A stretch of 64,000 bases of DNA from Sphingomonas kyeonggiensis (GTDB lineage Bacteria; Pseudomonadota; Alphaproteobacteria; Sphingomonadales; Sphingomonadaceae): the NCBI RefSeq assembly GCF_014196745.1, contig NZ_JACIEH010000002.1, positions 1 to 64,000 on the forward strand, given 5' to 3'. The position numbers and the translations under genes were made by a program. Shown here one piece after another: positions 1-7,579 of the stretch. Under the pieces are notes generated by a model. The model was not told the DNA's origin, ran no database searches, and worked only from the letters and a program-made list of their open reading frames with translations. The stretch's first letter is position 1; each line of letters starts with the position of its first letter.

Positions 1-8
1 GCCTTTGG

Positions 9-85
<77 letters not shown>

Positions 86-106
86 GGCCCCGCAGCCAAC
101 AAGACA

Positions 107-133
107 AGCCAGTCCACCAGGACTGGCTTTTTT
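107..133 (+). terminator. Rho-independent terminator of tRNA-fMet
   Basis: A perfect 9-bp stem (107-115 with 120-128), ACCA loop and six T residues (128-133), 22 bases after the tRNA. Confidence 0.9.
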
Positions 134-159
134 CGTTTCTGCTGAACACCACAGACACC

Positions 160-193
160 GCCCCGCAAGTCTAGCGACTTGGCGGGGCTTTGT
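160..193 (+). terminator. Second hairpin with T-rich tail
   Basis: GCCCCGCAAGTC (160-171) pairs with GACTTGGCGGGGC (176-188) with one bulged G. It is followed by TTTGTTGT. It could back up the tRNA terminator or end transcription from the opposite side. No gene is visible between the two hairpins. Confidence 0.55.
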
Positions 194-285
194 TGTGGCC
201 GGCGGAGATGGGCCCATCCTGCCGAAAACCCGATCCGCGCCTTCGCCGTTGACACCAGCGCTCGCGCACGGCTTTCTCCGCGGCG

Positions 286-1101
286 ATGAAGCGCATCCTC
301 CTCGCAATTGCCGCCCTCGCCGTGCTCGCCGCGGGCGTCTGGTTCTTCTTCCTGCGCACGACCGGGGTCCCGGTCTATGCCGCGGCGGTCACCGCCACGC
401 ATCCGCACGACCCGACGGCGTTCACCGAGGGCCTCTTCTTCAAGGACGGCGCGCTCTACGAGAGCACGGGCCAGGAAGGTACGTCGTTCATCCGCAAGGT
501 CGATCCGGCAACCGGCAAGGTGCTCCAGCAGGTCGATCTGCCCGCGCCCTATTTCGGCGAAGGTATCGTGGCGTTCGGGGACAAGCTCTACCAGCTGACC
601 TGGAAGGACCAGACCGGCTTCACCTACGGCCTCAAGGACATGACGCTTGGCGATACCTTCGCCTATCAAGGCGAAGGCTGGGGCATGACCCAGAACGGCA
701 AGAATATCATCATGTCGAACGGCAGCGATGAGCTTCGCTTCCTCGATCCCAAGACGATGCAGACCGTCTCGACGCTAAAGGTCACGGCCAACAATTGCCC
801 GGTCGAGAAGCTCAACGAGCTTGAATGGATCGACGGGGAGATCTGGGCGAACATCTGGCAGAGCAACCTGATCGCGCGGATCGATCCCGCCACCGGCAAG
901 GTGAAGAGCTTCCTCGACGTGAGCGCGCTCGGCCCGAAGAACCGTGACATCGACGATGTACCCAATGGCATCGCCTATGACGCCACCGGCAAGCGCGCGT
1001 TCGTGGTCGGCAAGCGCTGGCCGCAGCTCTACGAAGTGAAGCAGGGTGCGGCGGTGAACGACAATGCCGACGCGGCGCGCCTGACGACCTGCTCGGGCTG
1101 A
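286..1101 (+). CDS. Glutaminyl-peptide cyclotransferase (glutamine cyclotransferase family)
   Basis: A 271-residue protein of the plant/bacterial-type glutaminyl cyclase family, a five-bladed beta-propeller that turns N-terminal glutamine into pyroglutamate. A hydrophobic N-terminus (about residues 3-24) suggests an exported or membrane-anchored enzyme. The family motif FTEGL lies near residue 46 and the paired acidic segment ELEWIDGEIWANIW near residue 180; repeated DPATGK turns mark the blades. Length is normal for the family. The ATG at 286 follows weak Shine-Dalgarno-like sequence. It is a single gene with about 80 bp to the kinase downstream. Confidence 0.88.
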   Translation: MKRILLAIAALAVLAAGVWFFFLRTTGVPVYAAAVTATHPHDPTAFTEGLFFKDGALYESTGQEGTSFIRKVDPATGKVLQQVDLPAPYFGEGIVAFGDKLYQLTWKDQTGFTYGLKDMTLGDTFAYQGEGWGMTQNGKNIIMSNGSDELRFLDPKTMQTVSTLKVTANNCPVEKLNELEWIDGEIWANIWQSNLIARIDPATGKVKSFLDVSALGPKNRDIDDVPNGIAYDATGKRAFVVGKRWPQLYEVKQGAAVNDNADAARLTTCSG

Positions 1102-1184
1102 TCCCGTAACATTCTGCGTTCAAACCCGACCGGGCGGCGACCAAATCGGACGCCGTGCCCTTCGCATCATGGTATGAGAAGGGA

Positions 1185-2288
1185 ATGGGTCTGAAAGACA
1201 TAATGGGTCTGCACCACAAGCGCCAAGTCCGCGCGGCCACGCTCCTGGCGTTGGCCCTTTGGTCTGTCGGACTCGTGCTCTGGACGATGCCGGGCTTGGC
1301 AGCGGGCAGCCCCTTCACGATGTCGCTGGCCGTGCTGCTCGCCGAGACGTTCGTGGTCGGCCTGGCCTTCTCCGCGCTCCTCGCCGCGGCACTGATGCGG
1401 GTGGAGCGCTGGGATGCGCGCGTGCCGCTATTGGCCGTCGCCGCGCTGACCCTGGCGCTCGCGCTCGTGCATGGCTGGTTCGACGCGATCTTCGTGAACC
1501 AGGCACGCGCGGCGATGGGACTGGCGGGAACGCCGCTATGGCGGCAGTTCGTATTCGGGCTGATGCCGTTCGTCCTGGTCTACGGGCTTTTTGCCTCCGG
1601 GCTCGGCCTGGTGTTCAGCAGCATGGTGGCACAGGAGCGCGAACGCCAGCTCGCCGCGGCGCAGAATGCGGCGCAGCAGGCCCAGCTCGCGGCGCTGCGT
1701 TTCCAGCTCAACCCGCATTTCCTGTTCAACACGCTCAACGCAATCTCGTCGCTGGTCATCACACGCCGGAATGACGAGGCGGAGGGGATGATCGGCAAGC
1801 TCTCTGACTTCCTGCGTGCCAGCCTGGAAGCCGATCCGCAGCGGGAAGTGACGCTGGACGAAGAATTCTCGACGCTCCAGTCCTATCTGGACATCGAGGC
1901 GGTGCGCTTCCGCGACCGGCTCGACACGGAGTTCATCTGCCCGGCGGAGCTGCTCGACGTGTTGGTGCCGAGCTTCATCCTGCAGCCACTGATCGAGAAT
2001 GCCGTCAAATATGCCGTCGCGCCATCGCGCAAGGCGGTGCGGATCATCGTGCGAGCCACGGCCGACGCGCCGAGCGTGCTGCGCCTGTGCGTCGAAGATG
2101 ATGGTGGCCAGGCCTTTGGCGGCGGTCCCAAGGGCGGCACCGGCCTGGGCCTCGCCAATGTCCGGCGGCGTCTCGAGGCTTTCTACGGGAACGAGGGCGG
2201 GTTGGTCGCTACCGCGCGGGACCGCGGCTTCGTCGCATCGATGACGCTGCCGCTTCGCCGCGCGCACAGGGCGGAGGCCGCGGAGTGA
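1185..2288 (+). CDS. LytS/YehU-type sensor histidine kinase
   Basis: An inner-membrane sensor kinase of the His_kinase (PF06580) class. About four transmembrane segments fill the first 150 residues. They are followed by the phospho-acceptor region with the motif FQLNPHFLFNTLNAISSL, then an ATP-binding domain with LIENAVKYAV and GTGLGLANVRRRL. No recognisable extracytoplasmic sensor domain is present, so the membrane segments probably sense the signal. The ATG at 1185 has AGAAGGGA just upstream; a GTG at 1155 and an ATG at 1203 are in frame alternatives. The stop overlaps the start of the response regulator (TGATG), so the two are translationally coupled. Confidence 0.9.
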   Translation: MGLKDIMGLHHKRQVRAATLLALALWSVGLVLWTMPGLAAGSPFTMSLAVLLAETFVVGLAFSALLAAALMRVERWDARVPLLAVAALTLALALVHGWFDAIFVNQARAAMGLAGTPLWRQFVFGLMPFVLVYGLFASGLGLVFSSMVAQERERQLAAAQNAAQQAQLAALRFQLNPHFLFNTLNAISSLVITRRNDEAEGMIGKLSDFLRASLEADPQREVTLDEEFSTLQSYLDIEAVRFRDRLDTEFICPAELLDVLVPSFILQPLIENAVKYAVAPSRKAVRIIVRATADAPSVLRLCVEDDGGQAFGGGPKGGTGLGLANVRRRLEAFYGNEGGLVATARDRGFVASMTLPLRRAHRAEAAE

Positions 2289-3040
2289 TGCGAGTATTGC
2301 TGGTCGATGACGAGCCACTGGCGCTCGACAGACTGAAAGCAGGGTTCGAGCGGCTCACGGATGTCGTTGTCGCGGGGACTGCTTGCGATGGAATAGAGGC
2401 CGCCGAACAGATCCGTACGCTCGAGCCGGACCTGGTTGTTCTCGACATCCAGATGCCGGGTCGCAGCGGCATGGACATCGCGCGTGCGCTGCGCCCGGGC
2501 GAAAACCGGCCCGAGATCATCTTCGTCACGGCGTTCGACCGGTTCGCCACCGATGCCTTCGACGTGGAAGCGGCGGACTATCTGCTGAAGCCGGTGGCGT
2601 TCGACCGGCTCAAGCTCGGCGTGGAGCGCGCCCGGCGCCGGCGCGCGCTGCGCGACATGGAGGCACGGACCACGCCCCCAGCCACCACCCCCGCACCGGT
2701 GGAATCGCCCCATGACCAGGGCATCTGGGTGCCGGGCCGGCAGGGCGCGGTGCTGGTGCCCGTCTCGACGATCGACTGGATCGAGGCGGCACGGGACTAT
2801 GTGCTGCTCAACACCCCGCTCAAGAGCCATATCCTGCGCGCGCGGATGAACGATATCGAGAAGCGCCTCGACCCAGGCGTGATGCTGCGCGTCCATCGCT
2901 CCCACATCGTGCGGATCGGCGCGGTGGTCGGCGTCGAGCGGCCCGGCAAGGGCGCGTTGCGGGTGGTGCTCTCCGACGGCGCAGTGCTGCAGGTGGGCCC
3001 CAATTACCAGGATGCCGTGGAGGCGGCCCTCAAGCTCTAG
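2288..3040 (+). CDS. LytTR-family response regulator
   Basis: Cytoplasmic partner of the preceding kinase (250 residues). The receiver domain (about 1-120) has the acidic pair in LVDDEP, phospho-acceptor Asp in LVVLDIQMPG, a Thr in FVTAFD and Lys in LLKPVAF. A proline/threonine-rich linker follows, then a LytTR DNA-binding domain (about 150-250) with IDWIEAARDYVLL and HRSHIVR. LytTR regulators bind paired direct repeats, but none was identified here. Start chosen at ATG 2288; a GTG at 2285 is also open. Confidence 0.92.
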   Translation: MRVLLVDDEPLALDRLKAGFERLTDVVVAGTACDGIEAAEQIRTLEPDLVVLDIQMPGRSGMDIARALRPGENRPEIIFVTAFDRFATDAFDVEAADYLLKPVAFDRLKLGVERARRRRALRDMEARTTPPATTPAPVESPHDQGIWVPGRQGAVLVPVSTIDWIEAARDYVLLNTPLKSHILRARMNDIEKRLDPGVMLRVHRSHIVRIGAVVGVERPGKGALRVVLSDGAVLQVGPNYQDAVEAALKL

Positions 3041-3144
3041 GCTCGTCGCAAGGGCGTCCGGACCGATCGCATCGCGCAGGGCAAGGCGGGTGGACGCGCA
3101 TATCAGCGTCGGAATGGGCGAGGGGGACTCGCCATGGAGCTGAT

Positions 3145-4008
3145 ATGTCCAACCTCAGGAATTTTGCGCTTGTCGCCGCTGCGTTGCTGGCCATGGCCAA
3201 TGGGCCCGCGGCCGAGGATGATTTCGACACGCTGATCGCCGCCGAACGGCACTTCGCGGCGGACGCCGCGGCGCTGGGGATCACGCCCGCCTTTCGCGCG
3301 CACGTCGCGCCCGAGGGGGTGTTGATCGCGCAAGAGCCGCGCTCTGCACCCGTCGCGCTTGCCACACAGACCGACCCGCCCGGGGCGAAGCTGGAGTGGC
3401 AGCCCGAAGCGGCAGGCATCGCGCGTTCAGGAGACCTCGGCTTCACTACGGGCCCCTATGTCCTGCGCCTCGGCGAACAGGTTTCCCATGGCCAGTTCTT
3501 CACGATCTGGCGGCGGGGCGCCGACGGCAAATGGCGCTGGCTGATCGATTCGGGAAGTGGTCCCTTCAAGCTCGGCGAAGTTGGGATGCCTGCACAGGTC
3601 AAGCGGATCGGAACGCCCGACGCCTCGGCGCAGGGCGAGGATCTCGCCGCCATCGAACGGCGGCTCGATGCTGACGTGACGGCGGTACGGGAGTTTCTCG
3701 CCGGGGATGGCCGCGTGCTGCGCCCGAGCGGCCCCCCGGCGATCGGGGAGGCAGGCATCGCACTTGCCGCGCGCGGGCCCCGGGGAACCGGCACGCGGCT
3801 CGGCGGCGGCCAGTCCTTCGCGGGCGACCTCGCCTATAGCTATGGCCGGATCGATGCTGCCGGCGGCACCCTGATCGGCCATTATGTACGCATCTGGCAG
3901 CGCGGGGCGACGGGCTGGCGCCTGCTGGTCGATCAGTTCGCGCCGCTGCCGCCCAGGCCCGTCGCTCAGGCTGGCGAGGTGACCCAGCCGACGCCGGGAT
4001 CGTCATAG
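3145..4008 (+). CDS. Exported protein with two SnoaL/DUF4440-like repeats
   Basis: A 287-residue protein with a signal peptide (cleavage near GPAAED, residue 24). Two halves of about 120 residues share the same pattern: an acidic helix, a basic stretch, then GDLGFTTGPYVLR...IWRRGADGKWRWLIDSG in the first and GDLAYSYGRIDA...IWQRGATGWRLLVDQF in the second. This looks like an NTF2/SnoaL-like fold duplicated in tandem. Such domains act as small enzymes or ligand binders; no catalytic residues can be assigned. Its last 43 bases overlap the convergent rhodanese gene. Confidence 0.7.
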   Translation: MSNLRNFALVAAALLAMANGPAAEDDFDTLIAAERHFAADAAALGITPAFRAHVAPEGVLIAQEPRSAPVALATQTDPPGAKLEWQPEAAGIARSGDLGFTTGPYVLRLGEQVSHGQFFTIWRRGADGKWRWLIDSGSGPFKLGEVGMPAQVKRIGTPDASAQGEDLAAIERRLDADVTAVREFLAGDGRVLRPSGPPAIGEAGIALAARGPRGTGTRLGGGQSFAGDLAYSYGRIDAAGGTLIGHYVRIWQRGATGWRLLVDQFAPLPPRPVAQAGEVTQPTPGSS

Positions 4009-4460
4009 TCGACGACCTCCCCGAGCTCCCAGACATTCGCATAGCCATAGCCGACCAGGTTGATGAAGGTCTGGATGTTGAGCGCGAGCGGCGCCGATTT
4101 GAGCGGCACCGGCGGGCGGTGGTTCGAGAAGTTGTTGTTGCAGTAGATCAGTACCTGGCGATCGCGGTTCGGCCCGATCACTGCCGCCAGCGATTCCGCG
4201 GTGAAGTCGGTAAGGGGAAGGTTCACGGCCCCTGCGATGTGCCCGCGCGCGAAGGCGTCCTTCGAGCGGGCGTCGAGCAGCAACGCGTCCTTGCGGGCCG
4301 CCATCGCCTGGAAGCGGGCGAACGGCAGGAGCCGCTTGGCGCGGAGCCCGCGCACGTCGCGGGTGAGTGCCGAGAAGCCGGCATAGTCGATCTGCGGATT
4401 GGCCGGCGGATCCTGTGGCATGGCCAGGGTCAGGGCGAAAGCGGTGAGCAGCAGCGGCAT
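3966..4460 (-). CDS. Exported rhodanese-domain protein
   Basis: A 164-residue protein with a signal peptide (MPLLLTAFALTLAMP) and one rhodanese domain. LLLDARSKDAFARGHIAGAVNLPLT is the typical substrate-side segment, and LIYCNNNFSNHRPP carries the catalytic Cys loop. The longer Asn-rich loop differs from the classic CRxGxR thiosulfate loop, so the substrate is uncertain. ATG 4460 is preferred because GGAG lies seven bases upstream; ATG 4472 is the alternative. The 3' end overlaps the convergent gene by 43 bp. Confidence 0.8.
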   Translation of the reverse strand: MPLLLTAFALTLAMPQDPPANPQIDYAGFSALTRDVRGLRAKRLLPFARFQAMAARKDALLLDARSKDAFARGHIAGAVNLPLTDFTAESLAAVIGPNRDRQVLIYCNNNFSNHRPPVPLKSAPLALNIQTFINLVGYGYANVWELGEVVDYDDPGVGWVTSPA

Positions 4461-4528
4461 GGCGGGCTCCATCGAATACCAGCGTAACGATTGCCCGGCG
4501 CTGCTGCACGGGAGCTGAATGCCCGTTC

Positions 4529-4635
4529 TTCCCTCTCCTCCGAAGGGGGGGAGAGCCCTCCTCCCAGGACGTTCGCGGATTGCTTCCCTCTCTCTTCCCC
4601 TCTCCCCGGCCCCTCTCCCCTGAAGGGAGGAAGGC
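4529..4635. repeat. CT/GA-rich intergenic palindromic sequence
   Basis: Between the rhodanese and permease starts lie clustered CCCTCTCC/GGGGAGAG and CCCCTCTCCCC/GAAGGGAGG segments that can fold into several hairpins. It resembles the pyrimidine-rich repeats near 46.0 kb and 41.9 kb. Confidence 0.45.
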
Positions 4636-4708
4636 GTAGTGGTGTGAAACAAAGTTGCGCGCTCGCCGCAGGTCGTTACATCTTCGCGGAAAGAGAGAGG
4701 ATCGTGAG

Positions 4709-6130
4709 ATGGCCAGCCTGTTCCGCTTGAAGCAGATCGTCGCGGAGGAAGATCGCCCGCCCGAGCACCGGCTCGCGCGTACGTTGTCCTGGCCGCATCT
4801 CGTCGCGCTCGGCGTCGGCGCGATCGTCGGGACCGGTATCCTCACCCTGATCGGTGTCGGCGCGGATCGGGCCGGGCCGGCGGTGATCCTGTCCTTCATC
4901 GTCGCGGGCGCGATCTGCGCCTGCGCCGCGCTGGCCTATGCCGAGATGGCGACGATGATCCCCGCCTCGGGCAGCGCCTATACCTATAGCTATGCCTCGC
5001 TCGGCGAGATCGTCGCCTGGGTGGTGGGCTGGAGCCTGCTCGCCGAATATACCCTGGTGGTCGCCACCGTGGCGGTGGGCTGGTCGGGCTATACCCATGG
5101 TTTCCTCGAGGGGATCGGCGTGCATCTGCCCGCGGCCCTGTCGCACGGGCCCAGAATGGTGGGCTGGCAGGTGGTCGAATGGGGCGTGAACGTGCCGGCG
5201 CTGTTCATCGTCGCCGTCGTCGCCGGCCTGCTCTGTGTCGGCACGCGCGAGAGCGCCACGATCAACGCCGTGCTGGTGGTGGTGAAGCTCGTCGCGCTCG
5301 CCGTGTTCGTCGCGGTCGCCTTGCCCTATTTCAATGCCGCCAATCTCGAACCGTTCAGCCCGTTCGGCTTCACCAAGCATCTGGGCCCGGACGGGGTGGA
5401 GCGCGGGGTGATGGCCGCCGCCGCGATCATCTTCTTCGCATTCTACGGCTTCGATGCGATCTCCACAGCCGCCGAGGAAGCCAAGAATCCGGGGCGCGAC
5501 CTGGCCATCGGCATCGTCGGATCGATGGTGGTCTGCGTCGCGATCTACATGGTCGTCGCCGTCGCCGCGGTGGGTGCGCTCACCTATACCCGTTTCACCA
5601 ACAGCCCCGAGCCGCTGGCGCTGATCCTGCGCGAAGTCGGCCAGCCCGGGGTGGCGACCTTTCTGGCGGCCAGCGCGGTGATCGCGCTGCCCACCGTGAT
5701 CCTCGGCTTCCTCTATGGCCAGAGCCGCATCTTCTTCGTGATGGCGCGCGACCGGATGCTGCCCGAGAGCCTGGCCAAGGTCTCGTCGCGCGGCACGCCG
5801 GTGCGGATCACGGTCTTCACCGCCTGTATCGTCAGCTTCTTCGCCGCCTTCTTCCCGATCGACGAGATCGCCGCGCTGGCCAATGCCGGCACGCTGACCG
5901 CCTTTGCCGCGGTGGGCCTGTGCCTGCTCGTCATGCGCCGGCGCGCGCCCGATGCGGTCCGCCCGTTCCGCACGCCGGCGGCCTGGGTCGTCGGGCTCGG
6001 GGCGATCCTGGGCTGTCTCTATCTTTTCATCAGCCTGCCGCATCAGACGCAGGTCGCATTCGGCGTCTGGAACCTCTTGGGTTTGGTCTTCTATTTCGCC
6101 TATGCACGCCGCAACGCAGCAAAGGGGTGA
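4709..6130 (+). CDS. APC-family amino acid permease
   Basis: A 473-residue inner-membrane transporter of the amino acid-polyamine-organocation family, closest in look to cationic-amino-acid or YfnA-like permeases. TM1 has the family motif GVGAIVGTGIL, and about twelve hydrophobic helices follow, with FFAFYGFDAISTAAEEAKNPGRDL in the middle typical of the CAT-type group. ATG 4709 has an AGAGAGAGG Shine-Dalgarno at 4692-4700. It starts a three-gene operon: mtnP begins three bases after its stop. The link to methylthioadenosine salvage suggests transport of a methionine-cycle or polyamine-related compound, but this is inference. Confidence 0.9.
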   Translation: MASLFRLKQIVAEEDRPPEHRLARTLSWPHLVALGVGAIVGTGILTLIGVGADRAGPAVILSFIVAGAICACAALAYAEMATMIPASGSAYTYSYASLGEIVAWVVGWSLLAEYTLVVATVAVGWSGYTHGFLEGIGVHLPAALSHGPRMVGWQVVEWGVNVPALFIVAVVAGLLCVGTRESATINAVLVVVKLVALAVFVAVALPYFNAANLEPFSPFGFTKHLGPDGVERGVMAAAAIIFFAFYGFDAISTAAEEAKNPGRDLAIGIVGSMVVCVAIYMVVAVAAVGALTYTRFTNSPEPLALILREVGQPGVATFLAASAVIALPTVILGFLYGQSRIFFVMARDRMLPESLAKVSSRGTPVRITVFTACIVSFFAAFFPIDEIAALANAGTLTAFAAVGLCLLVMRRRAPDAVRPFRTPAAWVVGLGAILGCLYLFISLPHQTQVAFGVWNLLGLVFYFAYARRNAAKG

Positions 6131-6133
6131 GCA

Positions 6134-7003
6134 ATGGGTGGCTGGACGATCGGGATCATCGGCGGGTCGGGTCTCTACGATGTCGAGGGCATCGAGGATG
6201 GCGAGTGGATCTCGACCGAAAGCCCCTGGGGCAAGCCTTCTGACGATTGCTTCGTCGGCTGGGTCGGCCATGTCCGCGTGGTGTTCCTGCCGCGCCATGG
6301 CCGCGGCCACCGCATCTCGCCTTCGGACCTGAACGTCCGCGCCAATATCGACGTGCTGAAGCGCCTGGGCGTGACCGACGTGCTGGCGGTATCGTCGGTG
6401 GGGTCGCTGGCCGAGGAGCGCGCGCCGGGCACCTTCACCATCGCCGACCAGTTCATCGACCGGACCAAGGGCCGCCCGTCGAGCTTCTTCGGTGCAGGCA
6501 TGGTCGCGCACGTCTCGATGGCCGATCCGGTCTGCCCGCGCCTCTCGGCGCTGGCGGCCGACGCAGCCAAGGCGGCGGGCGCGACGACGCATGTCGGCGG
6601 CACCTATCTGGCGATGGAAGGCCCGCAATTCTCGACCCGCGCCGAGAGCAACCTCTATCGCAGCTGGGGCTGCGACATCATCGGCATGACCGGCATGCCC
6701 GAGGCAAAGCTCGCCCGTGAGGCGGAGCTGCCCTACGCGCTGGTCGGCATGGTCACCGACTATGATTGCTGGCGCGAGGGTGAGGAGGCGGTCGACGTCG
6801 CCACGGTGATCGCCCAGCTCGGCACCAATGCCGACAAGGCGCGCAAGCTGGTGATGCACCTGCTGCGCAACCTGCCCGAGGAGCGCCCCGCCTCGCCGAT
6901 CGACACCTGCCTCGATTATGCACTGATCACCGCGCCGAACGCCCGCGACCCGCATCTGCTGCGCAAGCTCGATGCCGTCGCCGGCCGCGCTCTCTCCAAC
7001 TGA
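6134..7003 (+). CDS. mtnP: S-methyl-5'-thioadenosine phosphorylase
   Basis: Cytoplasmic enzyme that splits methylthioadenosine (from polyamine and homoserine-lactone synthesis) with phosphate into adenine and methylthioribose-1-phosphate. The 289-residue length fits. Diagnostic segments are IGIIGGSGLYD at the N-terminus, the phosphate loop RHGRGHRISPSDLNVRANI, MEGPQFSTRAESN, and GMTGMPEAKLAREAELPYA. No other methionine-salvage gene is adjacent, so adenine recovery may be the main role. Second gene of the permease-mtnP-FKBP operon. Confidence 0.95.
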   Translation: MGGWTIGIIGGSGLYDVEGIEDGEWISTESPWGKPSDDCFVGWVGHVRVVFLPRHGRGHRISPSDLNVRANIDVLKRLGVTDVLAVSSVGSLAEERAPGTFTIADQFIDRTKGRPSSFFGAGMVAHVSMADPVCPRLSALAADAAKAAGATTHVGGTYLAMEGPQFSTRAESNLYRSWGCDIIGMTGMPEAKLAREAELPYALVGMVTDYDCWREGEEAVDVATVIAQLGTNADKARKLVMHLLRNLPEERPASPIDTCLDYALITAPNARDPHLLRKLDAVAGRALSN

Positions 7004-7012
7004 GGACCGAAC

Positions 7013-7480
7013 ATGTCGTTTTTCGCCGCTCTCGCCCTGCTCGCCGCCCAGGATGCACCCGCACCCGATCGCTCGCAGGACATGGCCTGGCAGAGCCAGC
7101 AGATGCTGGCGCTCGCCAAGCTCAACGGCGCCCAGGGCTGGAACAGCACCCCGGAAGGGCTGCGCTGGCGCCGGGTGAAGGGCAATGGTTCGGGCAAGCA
7201 CCCGACCGTGGCCGATACGGTGACGCTGCACTATGCCGGCACCTTCATCGACGGCGAGAAGTTCGACAGCTCCTATGATCGCGGCGAGCCGGCGACCTTC
7301 CCGCTCGGCATGCTGATCAAGGGCTGGCAGGTCGCGGTGCCGCTGATGGGCGTGGGCGACACGTTCGAAGTCGCGATCCCGGCGAACCTTGGCTACGGCT
7401 TCAAGGGCAAGGGCCCGATCCCGGGCGGCGCGACGTTGCTGTTCAAGATCGAGCTGCTCGACATTCCCGCCGCCGGCTGA
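7013..7480 (+). CDS. FKBP-type peptidyl-prolyl cis-trans isomerase
   Basis: A 155-residue protein with a short hydrophobic N-terminus (probable export signal) and one C-terminal FKBP domain (about 65-152). Segments VTLHYAGTFIDGEKFDSSYDRGEPATFPLG, IKGWQVAVPLMGVGD and IPANLGYGFKGKGPIPGGATLLFKIELL carry the standard prolyl-isomerase residues. Starts nine bases after mtnP and ends the operon before a strong terminator. Confidence 0.93.
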   Translation: MSFFAALALLAAQDAPAPDRSQDMAWQSQQMLALAKLNGAQGWNSTPEGLRWRRVKGNGSGKHPTVADTVTLHYAGTFIDGEKFDSSYDRGEPATFPLGMLIKGWQVAVPLMGVGDTFEVAIPANLGYGFKGKGPIPGGATLLFKIELLDIPAAG

Positions 7481-7532
7481 GCCGAAGGCACTTTTCCCGG
7501 GCGGCGCCGTCGCCCGGACAAGGCACAAAAAA

Positions 7533-7566
7533 GGGGCGGTACCCGAAGGTACCGCCCCAATTTTTT
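7533..7566. terminator. Bidirectional rho-independent terminator
   Basis: A perfect 11-bp stem (GGGGCGGTACC, 7533-7543, with 7548-7558), CGAA tetraloop, T-run on the right and A-run on the left (7525-7532). It lies between the convergent FKBP and TonB-receptor genes and can end both. Confidence 0.95.
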
Positions 7567-7579
7567 GTTCTGCAGGCGG

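Noticed and set aside
6060..6135. A SAM-type riboswitch before mtnP
   Set aside because: Only three bases separate mtnP from the permease gene, and no SAM motif is seen before the permease.
4676..7528. A long minus-strand open frame opposite the permease-mtnP-FKBP operon
   Set aside because: It is antisense to three well-supported genes, has low-complexity Asp/Arg/His-rich translation typical of GC-rich shadow frames, and matches no family.
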